Below are positions 20,167 to 32,921 of a stretch of 64,000 bases of DNA, one piece after another. Source of the stretch: Gymnothorax reevesii (taxonomy: Eukaryota > Chordata > Actinopteri > Anguilliformes > Muraenidae); NCBI GenBank assembly GCA_029721435.1, contig CM056573.1, positions 71,366,001 to 71,430,000 of the forward strand. The letters are read 5' to 3'. Position numbers and translations under genes: made by a program. The first letter of the stretch is position 1. The number at the start of each line of letters is the position of its first letter. The notes beneath the pieces are model-generated. The model did no database searches. It saw only the letters and a program-made list of their open reading frames with translations, and was not told where the DNA came from.

Positions 20167-23100
20167 ATGGTGTGCAGGCGCATATATAAGCCAGTTGCTG
20201 TCATGACGTCAGAATCAATTTGTTCTCCCATTTTGCAGGTAGAAATTGTGATTGTCACAGAGCTGTTCTTCTATTCATTAAGTTTATTTAGTAAGCTGGT
20301 TAGGATACCAGAAAAAGAAATTAATCAGAGGAAATGGATGAATGTAAGTCAGGCTTTGGCAAAGCTTCAGGACATGAGTTCTTGTGAGTCAGATGGAGAA
20401 GAAATATCAGGGCTCAGTGATGCTTTTAGGTCTAGTGAATCCGACTCCGATTTTGAAACTGAATGCGATCGTGAGCCACACGGTAAAGGTATCACAGCTG
20501 CTGGGCAAACTAAGCCTTTGATGCCAGGAAGGTCACCAAAACTGGATATTTATTCACGTCATAACGCTTAGGTTTCACAGCATAATTTCAAGTCCAAATA
20601 CTTTGAAACATTTAAAATTAGCCACAATAGCCAACAAATTGAAGCTTTAAAGCTCTGACCTCTATACTATTTAATCAATGAAGAATCTTAGCAAAACACC
20701 ATTTATTGTCCTCTGAATTCTGAAAGTACTTTGAAATGCTTTCACTGAGGCAACACCTCACAGCTTAAAAGTATTACAAAGAGTGGTGCATTTTTGTCAA
20801 TAAAGAGGATGCAGCCATATTTCCACGTCATCCATGCCATGATGAAGGGAGACGCAGTAGCGCAGTGGAGAGCATGGGCTTGACTTGGGATGGAAAGATT
20901 CTGTGTTCCAGTCCTTGCCTTAGCCTGTGCAAAGTGTTCTCAGGCAAAACTCTTCACTTCCACACTGCCTCACTCTACCCAGGTGTACAAATGGGTCCCA
21001 GCAAAATTGTCAGGGAAACTTGACTGAGAGCAGTGGGAGAACCCGAGTTGGACTAGTGTCCCATCGAGGGGGTTTAGCAATACTCCTATTTGCTTCATGT
21101 CACAGAAACCAGGGTTAAACACAGGCCTGGTGGGCCTCCAGGCATGACCTCCACGCCTGGTTAGAAATAGTCTTTATTCCGCCTGAGCAGCTGCTCATTT
21201 TGAAAACAAGAAGGGCACTTGGCAGAGCTCATACCTCCGCCAAGCCCACATCTAAGTATTATTGGTTCTGGATCCAGGAGAGTATCATCCAGACCAACAA
21301 CAGCTGTGATTAGTTCCTCTTTTAGGGCAGATTCTATTCAGTGCTGAAATTTTCTGAAAATCTGTTCATTACATAAGGACATACCGAATTGTTCCGAATA
21401 TAAGACGATTCTGGATATGAGACTACTCCCCTTTCTCAAGTCATATTTTGGAAAAAATAGGGTTTTGATGACAAAATCTTGTTTTAGTCACTAAAGAATA
21501 ATAATCATCGCAAAAGTTTCTTTGAAAATACTGATAAAACAAACTGAAAGAAAAACCAATATAAAAGATTGCAGGCTGTTGTTTTGCGCCATCTATTGTT
21601 GTGAACATGTATTGAGTATAGACTATAAAACGCACACACAGGATGACTGTTATTGTTAGAAGCCTAGTCCACGGAAAATACGACGACCCCATTTCTCCGC
21701 TGTTACGTGTCTTTAATGGAACGGCGGAGGCGTCAAAGATAAAACAGGGTCACTTGAGCAAAAAGAGAGGAAATAGTAAACATGCCCGATGGACGAGAGA
21801 TGCTAATTTACTGAGATTCCGCAGAGAAGTCACTGTTATGTCAAAGACGCAGAGTGCATCGTATGCCTGTTCCGTGGATATGTAAAAAGCACCGTTGCCA
21901 TAAACATATCTCCCCAGCGGGCCACAGTACGAAGTAGATTCCCAGTCCGTCGTGGAAACATATACTGGTGTACGTGCGATTAGGTAGTGATTGTTTTTAA
22001 ATTTCATTTGATTTCATTTGACACACTCTTTTTACTTGAACAAAAGATTGACCGCGATTCCGTACCATGCTTTCTGTTAACGTTCTGACAAAATGTGGCA
22101 GCCCTCCATGCTGAGGGTCGGGCGTGTAAAGTCACCGAACAGGCCTTGTGGTGACGTGTCTTAAATGGAACACTCGAGGCGTCATAAATCAGACCGGGTC
22201 ACTTGAGCAGAAGAAAACAAAGGAGTAAACAAGCCCGATGGATGAGAGGTTCGAATTCTCTTGGATTCTGCTGAGAAGTCGCTTTGACGTCAAAGAGCCA
22301 GAGTGCATCGAATGTTCATTTTGTTGCTATAACAACAGCACCGTTGCTATAAACAACTCTGCCCAGGGAGCCGACGGAAGAATGCTGATTCTCAGTCCGT
22401 GTCCAATGCTCATGGAAAGATGTCCAGGAGAACGTGCGATTTGGCAGTGATTTTATTTTTATGAAATTAGATTTTAATTGACTCACTCTTTGTTTAAACA
22501 AAAAAAAAAAAATGCGCGATTCAGTAGCATGCTTTCTGTTTACGTATTGACAAAATGTGCCTGCCCTCCACTTAGCCGTCGGGCTTGTCTTGTGACCAAA
22601 CAGGCTCTGCTGTGACGTGACTTAAATGGATCAGCGGAGGTTTCAAATTCTCCGGCAGCTACAGGTCTCAAAAAAGTTGGGACACTTGTAAAAAGGGGCT
22701 TTAAAAGCATTGAATTTCTAAGAGAATCAGCTGAAAGAACATTTAGCAAGTAATTAAGTTAACTGTCATCTGCTGCGCAACATGATTACTTATAAAAGGG
22801 TTGTCATTGAGAGGCTGAGTTTCTCAGAAGTAAAGATGGCCAGAAGCTCTCCCACCTGTGAAGGCTTGCATAAAAAAAAATGTTGAATACTTTAAAAACA
22901 CTGCTCCTCGACGTTAAATTGCAAAGGCATTGAAGGTCTCATCATCTTCAGTACATGACATCATCAAAAGATTCAGAGTAACTGGAAAAATCTCTGCCTG
23001 TAAGGGACTAGGCCGAGACCTTTACTGGATGCCCTTTATCTTTGGACCCTCAGATGCCACTGCATCACTCACCGGCATGATTCTTGGGATTCTGCAATAA

Positions 23101-23354
23101 TAGAGAAAGAAAAAACATCACTGATTATACCTAGAACTGCCACAAGGTCATTCTGACCTCCATTAGTCCCAGTGCAAAAGAATGTAAATGGACTATATAG
23201 GGGCTGACTATGGAGCTAGTCAGATTGGCAGCTCAAAGCACTTGACAGTAGCCTAATACCTCACGTATGCCCATTTATGCAACACATTCATACACTGACG
23301 GCTACTTAAGGCAGTCAACTGCATCTTGGTTGACTGCATTTTGTTACTTTTAGA
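20167..23354 (+). repeat. Array unit 7 (right subfamily)
   Basis: Length is 3,188 bp. 134-codon ORF (20167-20571) with the Leu and Phe variants also seen in units 10, 13 and 18. SINE about 20847-21167. Tc1-like fragment about 22652-23101. AAAAGTTTC replaces AAAAATTTC near 21511. A private GGCAGAGCTC lies near 21220. The leader has CTACTTAAGG in place of CTACGCAAGG near 23303. Confidence 0.96.
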
Positions 23355-26300
23355 ATGGTGTGCAGGCGCATATATAAGCCAGTTGCTGTCATGACGTCAG
23401 AATCAATTTGTTCTCCCATTTTGCAGGTAGAAATTGTGATTGTCACAGAGCTGTTCTTCTATTCATTTAGTTTATTTAGTAAGCTGGTTAGGATACCAGA
23501 AAAAGAAATTAATCAGAGGAAATGGATGAATGTAAGTCAGGCTTTGGCAAAGCTTCAGGACATGAGTTCTTGTGAGTCAGATGGAGAAGAAATATCAGGG
23601 CTCAGTGATGCTTCTAGGTCTAGTGAATCCGACTCCGATTTTGAAACTGAATGCGATCGTGAGCCACACGGTAAAGGTATCACAGCTTCTGGGCAAACTA
23701 AGCCTTTGATGCCAGGAAGGTCACCAAAACTGGATATTTATTCACGTCATAACGCTTAGGTTTCACAGCATAATTTGAAGTCCAAATACTTTGAAACATT
23801 TAAAATTAGCCACAATAGCCAACAAATTGAAGCTTTAAAGCTCTGACCTCTATACTATTTAATCAATGAAGAATCTTAGCAAAACACCATTTATTGTCCT
23901 CTGAATTCTGAAAGTACTTTGAAATGCTTTCACTGAGGCAACACCTCACAGCTTAAAAGTATTACAAAGAGTGGTGCATTTTTGTCAATAAAGAGGATGC
24001 AGCCATATTTCCACGTCATCCATGCCATGATGAAGGGAGACGCAGTAGCGCAGTGGAGAGCATGGGCTTGACTTGGGATGGAAAGATTCTGTGTTCCAGT
24101 CCTTGCCTTAGCCTGTGCAAAGTGTTCTCAGGCAAAACTCTTCACTTCCACACTGCCTCACTCTACCCAGGTGTACAAATGGGTCCCAGCAAAATTGTCA
24201 GGGAAACTTGACTGAGAGCAGTGGGAGAACCCGAGTTGGACTAGTGTCCCATCGAGGGGGTATAGCAATACTCCTATTTGCTTCATGTCACAGAAACCAG
24301 GGTTAAACACAGGCCTGGTGGGCCTCCAGGCATGACCTCCACGCCTGGTTAGAAATAGTCTTTATTCCGTCTGAGCAGCTGCTCATTTTGAAAACAAGAA
24401 GGGCACTTGGTAGAGCTCATACCTCCGCCAAGCCCACATGTAAGTATTATTGGTTCTGGATCCAGGAGAGTATCATCCAGACCAACAACAGCTGTGATTA
24501 GTTCCTCTTTAAGGGCAGATTCTATTCAGTGCTGAAATTTTCTGAAAATCAGTTCATTACAGAAGGACATACCGAATTGTTCCGAATATAAGACGATTCT
24601 GGATATGAGACTACTCCCCTTTCTCAAGTCATATTTTGGAAAAAATAGGGTTTTGATGACAAAATCTTGTTTTAGTCACTAAAGAATAATAATCATCGCA
24701 AAAATTTCTTTGAAAATACTGATAAAACAAACTGAAAGAAAAACCAATATAAAAGATTGCAGGCTGTTGTTTTGCGCCATCTATTGTTGTGAACATGTAT
24801 TGAGTATAGACTATAAAACGCACACACAGGATGACTGTTATTGTTAGAAGCCTAGTCCACGGAAAATACGACGACCCCATTTCTCCGCTGTGACGTGTCT
24901 TTAATGGAACGGCGGAGGCGTCAAAGATAAAACAGGGTCACTTGAGCAAAAAGAGAGGAAATAGTAAACATGCCCGATGGACGAGAGATGCTAATTTACT
25001 GAGAATCCGCAGAGAAGTCACTGTTATGTCAAAGACGCAGAGTGCATCGTATGCCTGTTCCGTGGATATGTAAAAAGCACCGTTGCCATAAACATATCTC
25101 CCCAGCGGGCCACAGTGCGAAGTAGATTCCCAGTCCGTCGTGGAAACATATACTGGTGTACGTGCGATTAGGTAGTGATTGTTTTTAAATTTCATTTGAT
25201 TTCATTTGACACACTCTTTTTACTTGAACAAAAGATTGACCGCGATTCCGTACCATGCTTTCTGTTAACGTTCTGACAAAATGTGGCAGCCCTCCATGCT
25301 TAGGGTCGGGCGTGTAAAGTCACCGAACAGGCCTTGTGGTGACGTGTCTTAAATGGAACACTCGAGGCGTCATAAATCAGACCGGGTCACTTGAGCAGAA
25401 GAAAACAAAGGAGTAAACAAGCCCGATGGATGAGAGGTTCGAATTCTCTTGGATTCTGCTGAGAAGTCGCTTTGACGTCAAAGAGCCAGAGTGCATCGAA
25501 TGTTCATTTTGTTGCTATAACAACAGCACCGTTGCTATAAACAACTCTGCCCAGGGAGCCGACGGAAGAATGCTGATTCTCAGTCCGTGTCCAATGCTCA
25601 TGGAAAGATGTCCAGGAGTACGTGCGATTTGGCAGTGATTTTATTTTTATGAAATTAGATTTTAATTGACTCACTCTTTGTTTAAACAAAAAAAAAAAAA
25701 TGCGCGATTCAGTAGCATGCTTTCTGTTTACGTATTGACAAAATGTGCCTGCCCTCCACTTAGCCGTCGGGCTTGTCTTGTGACCAAACAGGCTCTGCTG
25801 TGACGTGACTTAAATGGATCAGCGGAGGTTTCAAATTCTCCGGCAGCTACAGGTCTCAAAAAAGTTGGGACACTTGTAAAAAGGGGCTTTAAAAGCATTG
25901 AATTTCTAAGAGAATCAGCTGAAAGAACATTTAGCAAGTAATTAAGTTAACTGTCATCTGCTGCGCAACATGATTACTTATAAAAGGGTTGTCATTGAGA
26001 GGCTGAGTTTCTCAGAAGTAAAGATGGCCAGAAGCTCTCCCACCTGTGAAGGCTTGCATAAAAAAAAAATGTTGAATACTTTAAAAACACTGCTCCTCGA
26101 CGTTAAATTGCAAAGGCATTGAAGGTCTCATCATCTTCAGTACATGACATCATCAAAAGATTCAGAGTAACTGGAAAAATCTCTGCCTGTAAGGGACTAG
26201 GCCGAGACCTTTACTGGATGCCCTTTATCTTTGGACCCTCAGATGCCACTGCATCACTCACCGGCATGATTCTTGGGATTCTGCAATAATAGAGAAAGAA

Positions 26301-26543
26301 AAAACATCACTGATTATACCTAGAACTGCCACAAGGTCATTCTGACCTCCATTAGTCCCAGTGCAAAAGAATGTAAATGGACTATATAGGGGCTGACTAT
26401 GGAGCTAGTCAGATTGGCAGCTCAAAGCACTTGACAGTAGCCTAATACCTCACGTATGCCCATTTATGCAACACATTCATACACTGACGGCTACGCAAGG
26501 CAGTCAACTGCATCTTGGTTGACTGCATTTTGTTACTTTTTGA
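23355..26543 (+). repeat. Array unit 8 (right subfamily)
   Basis: Length is 3,189 bp. 134-codon ORF (23355-23759) with a private Ser codon (CAGCTTCTGGG). SINE about 24035-24355, with a private GGGTATAGC. Tc1-like fragment about 25840-26289. It shares ATTACAGAAGG (about 24556) and CAGTGCGAAG (about 25114) with unit 9 only, so these two neighbours share part of their history. Confidence 0.96.
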
Positions 26544-29500
26544 ATGGTGTGCAGGCGCATATATAAGCCAGTTGCTGTCATGACGTCAGAATCAATTTGT
26601 TCTCCCATTTTGCAGGTAGAAATTGTGATTGTCACAGAGCTGTTCTTCTATTTATTTAGTTTATTTAGTAAGCTGGTTAGGATACCAGAAAAAGAAATTA
26701 ATCAGAGGAAATGGATGAATGTAAGTCAGGCTTTGGCAAAGCTTCAGGACATGAGTTCTTGTGAGTCAGATGGAGAAGAAATATCAGGGCTCAGTGATGC
26801 TTCTAGGTCTAGTGAATCCGACTCCGATTTTGAAACTGAATGCGATCGTGAGCCACACGGTAAAGGTATCACAGCTGCTGGGCAAACTAAGCCTTTGATG
26901 CCAGGAAGGTCACCAAAACTGGATATTTATTCACGTCATAACGCTTAGGTTTCACAGCATAATTTCAAGTCCAAATACTTTGAAACATTTAAAATTAGCC
27001 ACAATAGCCAACAAATTGAAGCTTTAAAGCTCTGACCTCTATACTATTTAATCAATGAAGAATCTTAGCAAAACACCATTTATTGTCCTCTGAATTCTGA
27101 AAGTACTTTGAAATGCTTTCACTGAGGCAACACCTCACAGCTTAAAAGTATTACAAAGAGTGGTGCATTTTTGTCAATAAAGAGGATGCAGCCATATTTC
27201 CACGTCATCCATGCCATGATGAAGGGAGACGCAGTAGCGCAGTGGAGAGCATGGGCTTGACTTGGGATGGAAAGATTCTGTGTTCCAGTCCTTGCCTTAG
27301 CCTGTGCAAAGTGTTCTCAGGCAAAACTCTTCACTTCCACACTGCCTCACTCTACCCAGGTGTACAAATGGGTCCCAGCAAAATTGTCAGGGAAACTTGA
27401 CTGAGAGCAGTGGGAGAACCCGAGTTGGACTAGTGTCCCATCGAGGGGGTTTAGCAATACTCCTATTTGCTTCATGTCACAGAAACCAGGGTTAAACACA
27501 GGCCTGGTGGGCCTCCAGGCATGACCTCCACGCCTGGTTAGAAATAGTCTTTATTCCGTCTGAGCAGCTGCTCATTTTGAAAACAAGAAGGGCACTTGGT
27601 AGAGCTCATACCTCCGCCAAGCCCACATGTAAGTATTATTGGTTCTGGATCCAGGAGAGTATCATCCAGACCAACAACAGCTGTGATTAGTTCCTCTTTT
27701 AGGGCAGATTCTATTCAGTGCTGAAATTTTCTGAAAATCTGTTCATTACAGAAGGACATACCGAATTGTTCCGAATATAAGACGATTCTGGATATGAGAC
27801 TACTCCCCTTTCTCAAGTCATATTTTGGAAAAAATAGGGTTTTGATGACAAAATCTTGTTTTAGTCACTAAAGAATAATAATCATCGCAAAAATTTCTTT
27901 GAAAATACTGATAAAACAAACTGAAAGAAAAACCAATATAAAAGATTGCAGGCTGTTGTTTTGCGCCATCTATTGTTGTGAACATGTATTGAGTATAGAT
28001 TATAAAACGCACACACAGGATGACTGTTATTGTTAGAAGCCTAGTCCACGGAAAATACGACGACCCCATTTCTCCGCTGTGACGTGTCTTTAATGGAACG
28101 GCGGAGGCGTCAAAGATAAAACAGGGTCACATGAGCAAAAAGAGAGGAAATAGTAAACATGCCCGATGGACGAGAGATGCTAATTTACTGAGATTCCGCA
28201 GAGAAGTCACTGTTATGTCAAAGACGCAGAGTGCATCGTATGCCTGTTCCGTGGATATGTAAAAAGCACCGTTGCCATAAACATATCTCCCCAGCGGGCC
28301 ACAGTGCGAAGTAGATTCCCAGTCCGTCGTGGAAACATATACTGGTGTACGTGCGATTAGGTAGTGATTGTTTTTAAATTTCATTTGATTTCATTTGACA
28401 CACTCTTTTTACTTGAACAAAAGATTGACCGCGATTCCGTACCATGCTTTCTGTTAACGTTCTGACAGAATGTGGCAGCCCTCCATGCTTAGGGTCGGGC
28501 GTGTAAAGTCACCGAACAGGCCTTGTGGTGACGTGTCTTAAATGGAACACTCGAGGCGTCATAAATCAGACCGGGTCACTTGAGCAGAAGAAAACAAAGG
28601 AGTAAACAAGCCCGATGGATGAGAGGTTCGAATTCTCTTGGATTCTGCTGAGAAGTCGCTTTGACGTCAAAGAGCCAGAGTGCATCGAATGTTCATTTTG
28701 TTGCTATAACAACAGCACCGTTGCTATAAACAACTCTGCCCAGGGAGCCGACGGAAGAATGCTGATTCTCAGTCCGTGTCCAATGCTCATGGAAAGATGT
28801 CCAGGAGTACGTGCGATTTGGCAGTGATTTTATTTTTATGAAATTAGATTTTAATTGACTCACTCTTTGTTTAAACAAAAAAAAAAAAAAAATGCGCGAT
28901 TCAGTAGCATGCTTTCTGTTTACGTATTGACAAAATGTGCCTGCCCTCCACTTAGCCGTCGGGCTTGTCTTGTGACCAAACAGGCTCTGCTGTGACGTGA
29001 CTTAAATGGATCAGCGGAGGTTTCAAATTCTCCGGCAGCTACAGGTCTCAAAAAAGTTGGGACACTTGTAAAAAGGGGCTTTAAAAGCATTGAATTTCTA
29101 AGAGAATCAGCTGAAAGAACATTTAGCAAGTAATTAAGTTAACTGTCATCTGCTGCGCAACATGATTACTTATAAAAGGGTTGTCATTGAGAGGCTGAGT
29201 TTCTCAGAAGTAAAGATGGCCAGAAGCTCTCCCACCTGTGAAGGCTTGCATAAAAAAAAATGTTGAATACTTTAAAAACACTGCTCCTCGACGTTAAATT
29301 GCAAAGGCATTGAAGGTCTCATCATCTTCAGTACATGACATCATCAAAAGATTCAGAGTAACTGGAAAAATCTCTGCCTGTAAGGGACTAGGCCGAGACC
29401 TTTACTGGATGCCCTTTATCTTTGGACCCTCAGATGCCACTGCATCACTCACCGGCATGATTCTTGGGATTCTGCAATAATAGAGAAAGAAAAAACATCA

Positions 29501-29734
29501 CTGATTATACCTAGAACTGCCACAAGGTCATTCTGACCTCCATTAGTCCCAGTGCAAAAGAATGTAAATGGACTATATAGGGGCTGACTATGGAGCTAGT
29601 CAGATTGGCAGCTCAAAGCACTTGACAGTAGCCTAATACCTCACGTATGCCCATTTATGCAACACATTCATACACTGACGGCTACGCAAGGCAGTCAACT
29701 GCATCTTGGTTGACTGCATTTTGTTACTTTTTGA
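26544..29734 (+). repeat. Array unit 9 (right subfamily)
   Basis: Length is 3,191 bp. 134-codon ORF (26544-26948) with the FYLF variant otherwise seen in units 1 and 2. SINE about 27224-27544. Tc1-like fragment about 29032-29481. GTATAGATTA (about 27993) and GGTCACATGAG (about 28126) are shared with unit 17, while CAGTGCGAAG is shared with unit 8, so the unit is a mosaic. The B-repeat A-run before ATGCGCG is 16 A, the longest I counted. Confidence 0.96.
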
Positions 29735-32700
29735 ATGGTGTGCAGGCGCATATATAAGCCAGTTGCTGTCATGACGTCAGAATCAATTTGTTCTCCCATT
29801 TTGCAGGTAGAAATTGTGATTGTCACAGAGCTGTTCTTCTATTCATTAAGTTTATTTAGTAAGCTGGTTAGGATACCAGAAAAAGAAATTAATCAGAGGA
29901 AATGGATGAATGTAAGTCAGGCTTTGGCAAAGCTTCAGGACATGAGTTCTTGTGAGTCAGATGGAGAAGAAATATCAGGGCTCAGTGATGCTTTTAGGTC
30001 TAGTGAATCCGACTCCGATTTTGAAACTGAATGCGATCGTGAGCCACACGGTAAAGGTATCACAGCTGCTGGGCAAACTAAGCCTTTGATGCCAGGAAGG
30101 TCACCAAAACTGGATATTTATTCACGTCATAACGCTTAGGTTTCACAGCATAATTTCAAGTCCAAATACTTTGAAACATTTAAAATTAGCCACAATAGCC
30201 AACAAATTGAAGCTTTAAAGCTCTGACCTCTATACTATTTAATCAATGAAGAATCTTAGCAAAACACCATTTATTGTCCTCTGAATTCTGAAAGTACTTT
30301 GAAATGCTTTCACTGAGGCAACACCTCACAGCTTAAAAGTATTACAAAGAGTGGTGCATTTTTGTCAATAAAGAGGATGCAGCCATATTTCCACGTCATC
30401 CATGCCATGATGAAGGGAGACGCAGTAGCGCAGTGGAGAGCATGGGCTTGACTTGGGATGGAAAGATTCTGTGTTCCAGTCCTTGCCTTAGCCTGTGCAA
30501 AGTGTTCTCAGGCAAAACTCTTCACTTCCACACTGCCTCACTCTACCCAGGTGTACAAATGGGTCCCAGCAAAATTGTCAGGGAAACTTGACTGAGAGCA
30601 GTGGGAGAACCCGAGTTGGACTAGTGTCCCATCGAGGGGGTTTAGCAATACTCCTATTTGCTTCATGTCACAGAAACCAGGGTTAAACACAGGCCTGGTG
30701 GGCCTCCAGGCATGACCTCCACGCCTGGTTAGAAATAGTCTTTATTCCGCCTGAGCAGCTGCTCATTTTGAAAACAAGAAGGGCACTTGGTAGAGCTCAT
30801 ACCTCCGCCAAGCCCACATCTAAGTATTATTGGTTCTGGATCCAGGAGAGTATCATCCAGACCAACAACAGCTGTGATTAGTTCCTCTTTTAGGGCAGAT
30901 TCTATTCAGTGCTGAAATTTTCTGAAAATCTGTTCATTACATAAGGACATACCGAATTGTTCCGAATATAAGACGATTCTGGATATGAGACTACTCCCCT
31001 TTCTCAAGTCATATTTTGGAAAAAATAGAGTTTTGATGACAAAATCTTGTTTTAGTCACTAAAGAATAATAATCATCGCAAAAGTTTCTTTGAAAATACT
31101 GATAAAACAAACTGAAAGAAAAACCAATATAAAAGATTGCAGGCTGTTGTTTTGCGCCATCTATTGTTGTGAACATGTATTGAGTATAGACTATAAAACG
31201 CACACACAGGATGACTGTTATTGTTAGAAGCCTAGTCCACGGAAAATACGACGACCCCATTTCTCCGCTGTTACGTGTCTTTAATGGAACGGCGGAGGCG
31301 TCAAAGATAAAACAGGGTCACTTGAGCAAAAAGAGAGGAAATAGTAAACATGCCCGATGGACGAGAGATGCTAATTTACTGAGATTCCGCAGAGAAGTCA
31401 CTGTTATGTCAAAGACGCAGAGTGCATCGTATGCCTGTTCCGTGGATATGTAAAAAGCACCGTTGCCATAAACATATCTCCCCAGCGGGCCACAGTACGA
31501 AGTAGATTCCCAGTCCGTCGTGGAAACATATACTGGTGTACGTGCGATTAGGTAGTGATTGTTTTTAAATTTCATTTGATTTCATTTGACACACTCTTTT
31601 TACTTGAACAAAAGATTGACCGCGATTCCGTACCATGCTTTCTGTTAACGTTCTGACAAAATGTGGCAGCCCTCCATGCTGAGGGTCGGGCGTGTAAAGT
31701 CACCGAACAGGCCTTGTGGTGACGTGTCTTAAATGGAACACTCGAGGCGTCATAAATCAGACCGGGTCACTTGAGCAGAAGAAAACAAAGGAGTAAACAA
31801 GCCCGATGGATGAGAGGTTCGAATTCTCTTGGATTCTGCTGAGAAGTCGCTTTGACGTCAAAGAGCCAGAGTGCATCGAATGTTCATTTTGTTGCTATAA
31901 CAACAGCACCGTTGCTATAAACAACTCTGCCCAGGGAGCCGACGGAAGAATGCTGATTCTCAGTCCGTGTCCAATGCTCATGGAAAGATGTCCAGGAGAA
32001 CGTGCGATTTGGCAGTGATTTTATTTTTATGAAATTAGATTTTAATTGACTCACTCTTTGTTTAAACAAAAAAAAAAAATGCGCGATTCAGTAGCATGCT
32101 TTCTGTTTACGTATTGACAAAATGTGCCTGCCCTCCACTTAGCCGTCGGGCTTGTCTTGTGACCAAACAGGCTCTGCTGTGACGTGACTTAAATGGATCA
32201 GCGGAGGTTTCAAATTCTCCGGCAGCTACAGGTCTCAAAAAAGTTGGGACACTTGTAAAAAGGGGCTTTAAAAGCATTGAATTTCTAAGAGAATCAGCTG
32301 AAAGAACATTTAGCAAGTAATTAAGTTAACTGTCATCTGCTGCGCAACATGATTACTTATAAAAGGGTTGTCATTGAGAGGCTGAGTTTCTCAGAAGTAA
32401 AGATGGCCAGAAGCTCTCCCACCTGTGAAGGCTTGCATAAAAAAAAATGTTGAATACTTTAAAAACACTGCTCCTCGATGTTAAATTGCAAAGGCATTGA
32501 AGGTCTCATCATCTTCAGTACATGACATCATCAAAAGATTCAGAGTAACTGGAAAAATCTCTGCCTGTAAGGGACTAGGCCGAGACCTTTACTGGATGCC
32601 CTTTATCTTTGGACCCTCAGATGCCACTGCATCACTCACCGGCATGATTCTTGGGATTCTGCAATAATAGAGAAAGAAAAAACATCACTGATTATACCTA

Positions 32701-32921
32701 GAACTGCCACAAGGTCATTCTGACCTCCATTAGTCCCAGTGCAAAAGAATGTAAATGGACTATATAGGGGCTGACTATGGAGCTAGTCAGATTGGCAGCT
32801 CAAAGCACTTGACAGTAGCCTAATACCTCACGTATGCCCATTTATGCAACACATTCATACACTGACGGCTACGCAAGGCAGTCAACTGCATCTTGGTTGA
32901 CTGCATTTTGTTACTTTTTGA
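29735..32921 (+). repeat. Array unit 10 (counterpart of unit 18)
   Basis: Length is 3,187 bp. 134-codon ORF (29735-30139) with the Leu and Phe variants. SINE about 30415-30735. Tc1-like fragment about 32219-32668. AATAGAGTTTTG (about 31025) is shared only with unit 18. CTCGATGTT (about 32475) is shared with units 14 and 18. Together with units 11 and 12 it forms the block that recurs as units 18-20. Confidence 0.96.
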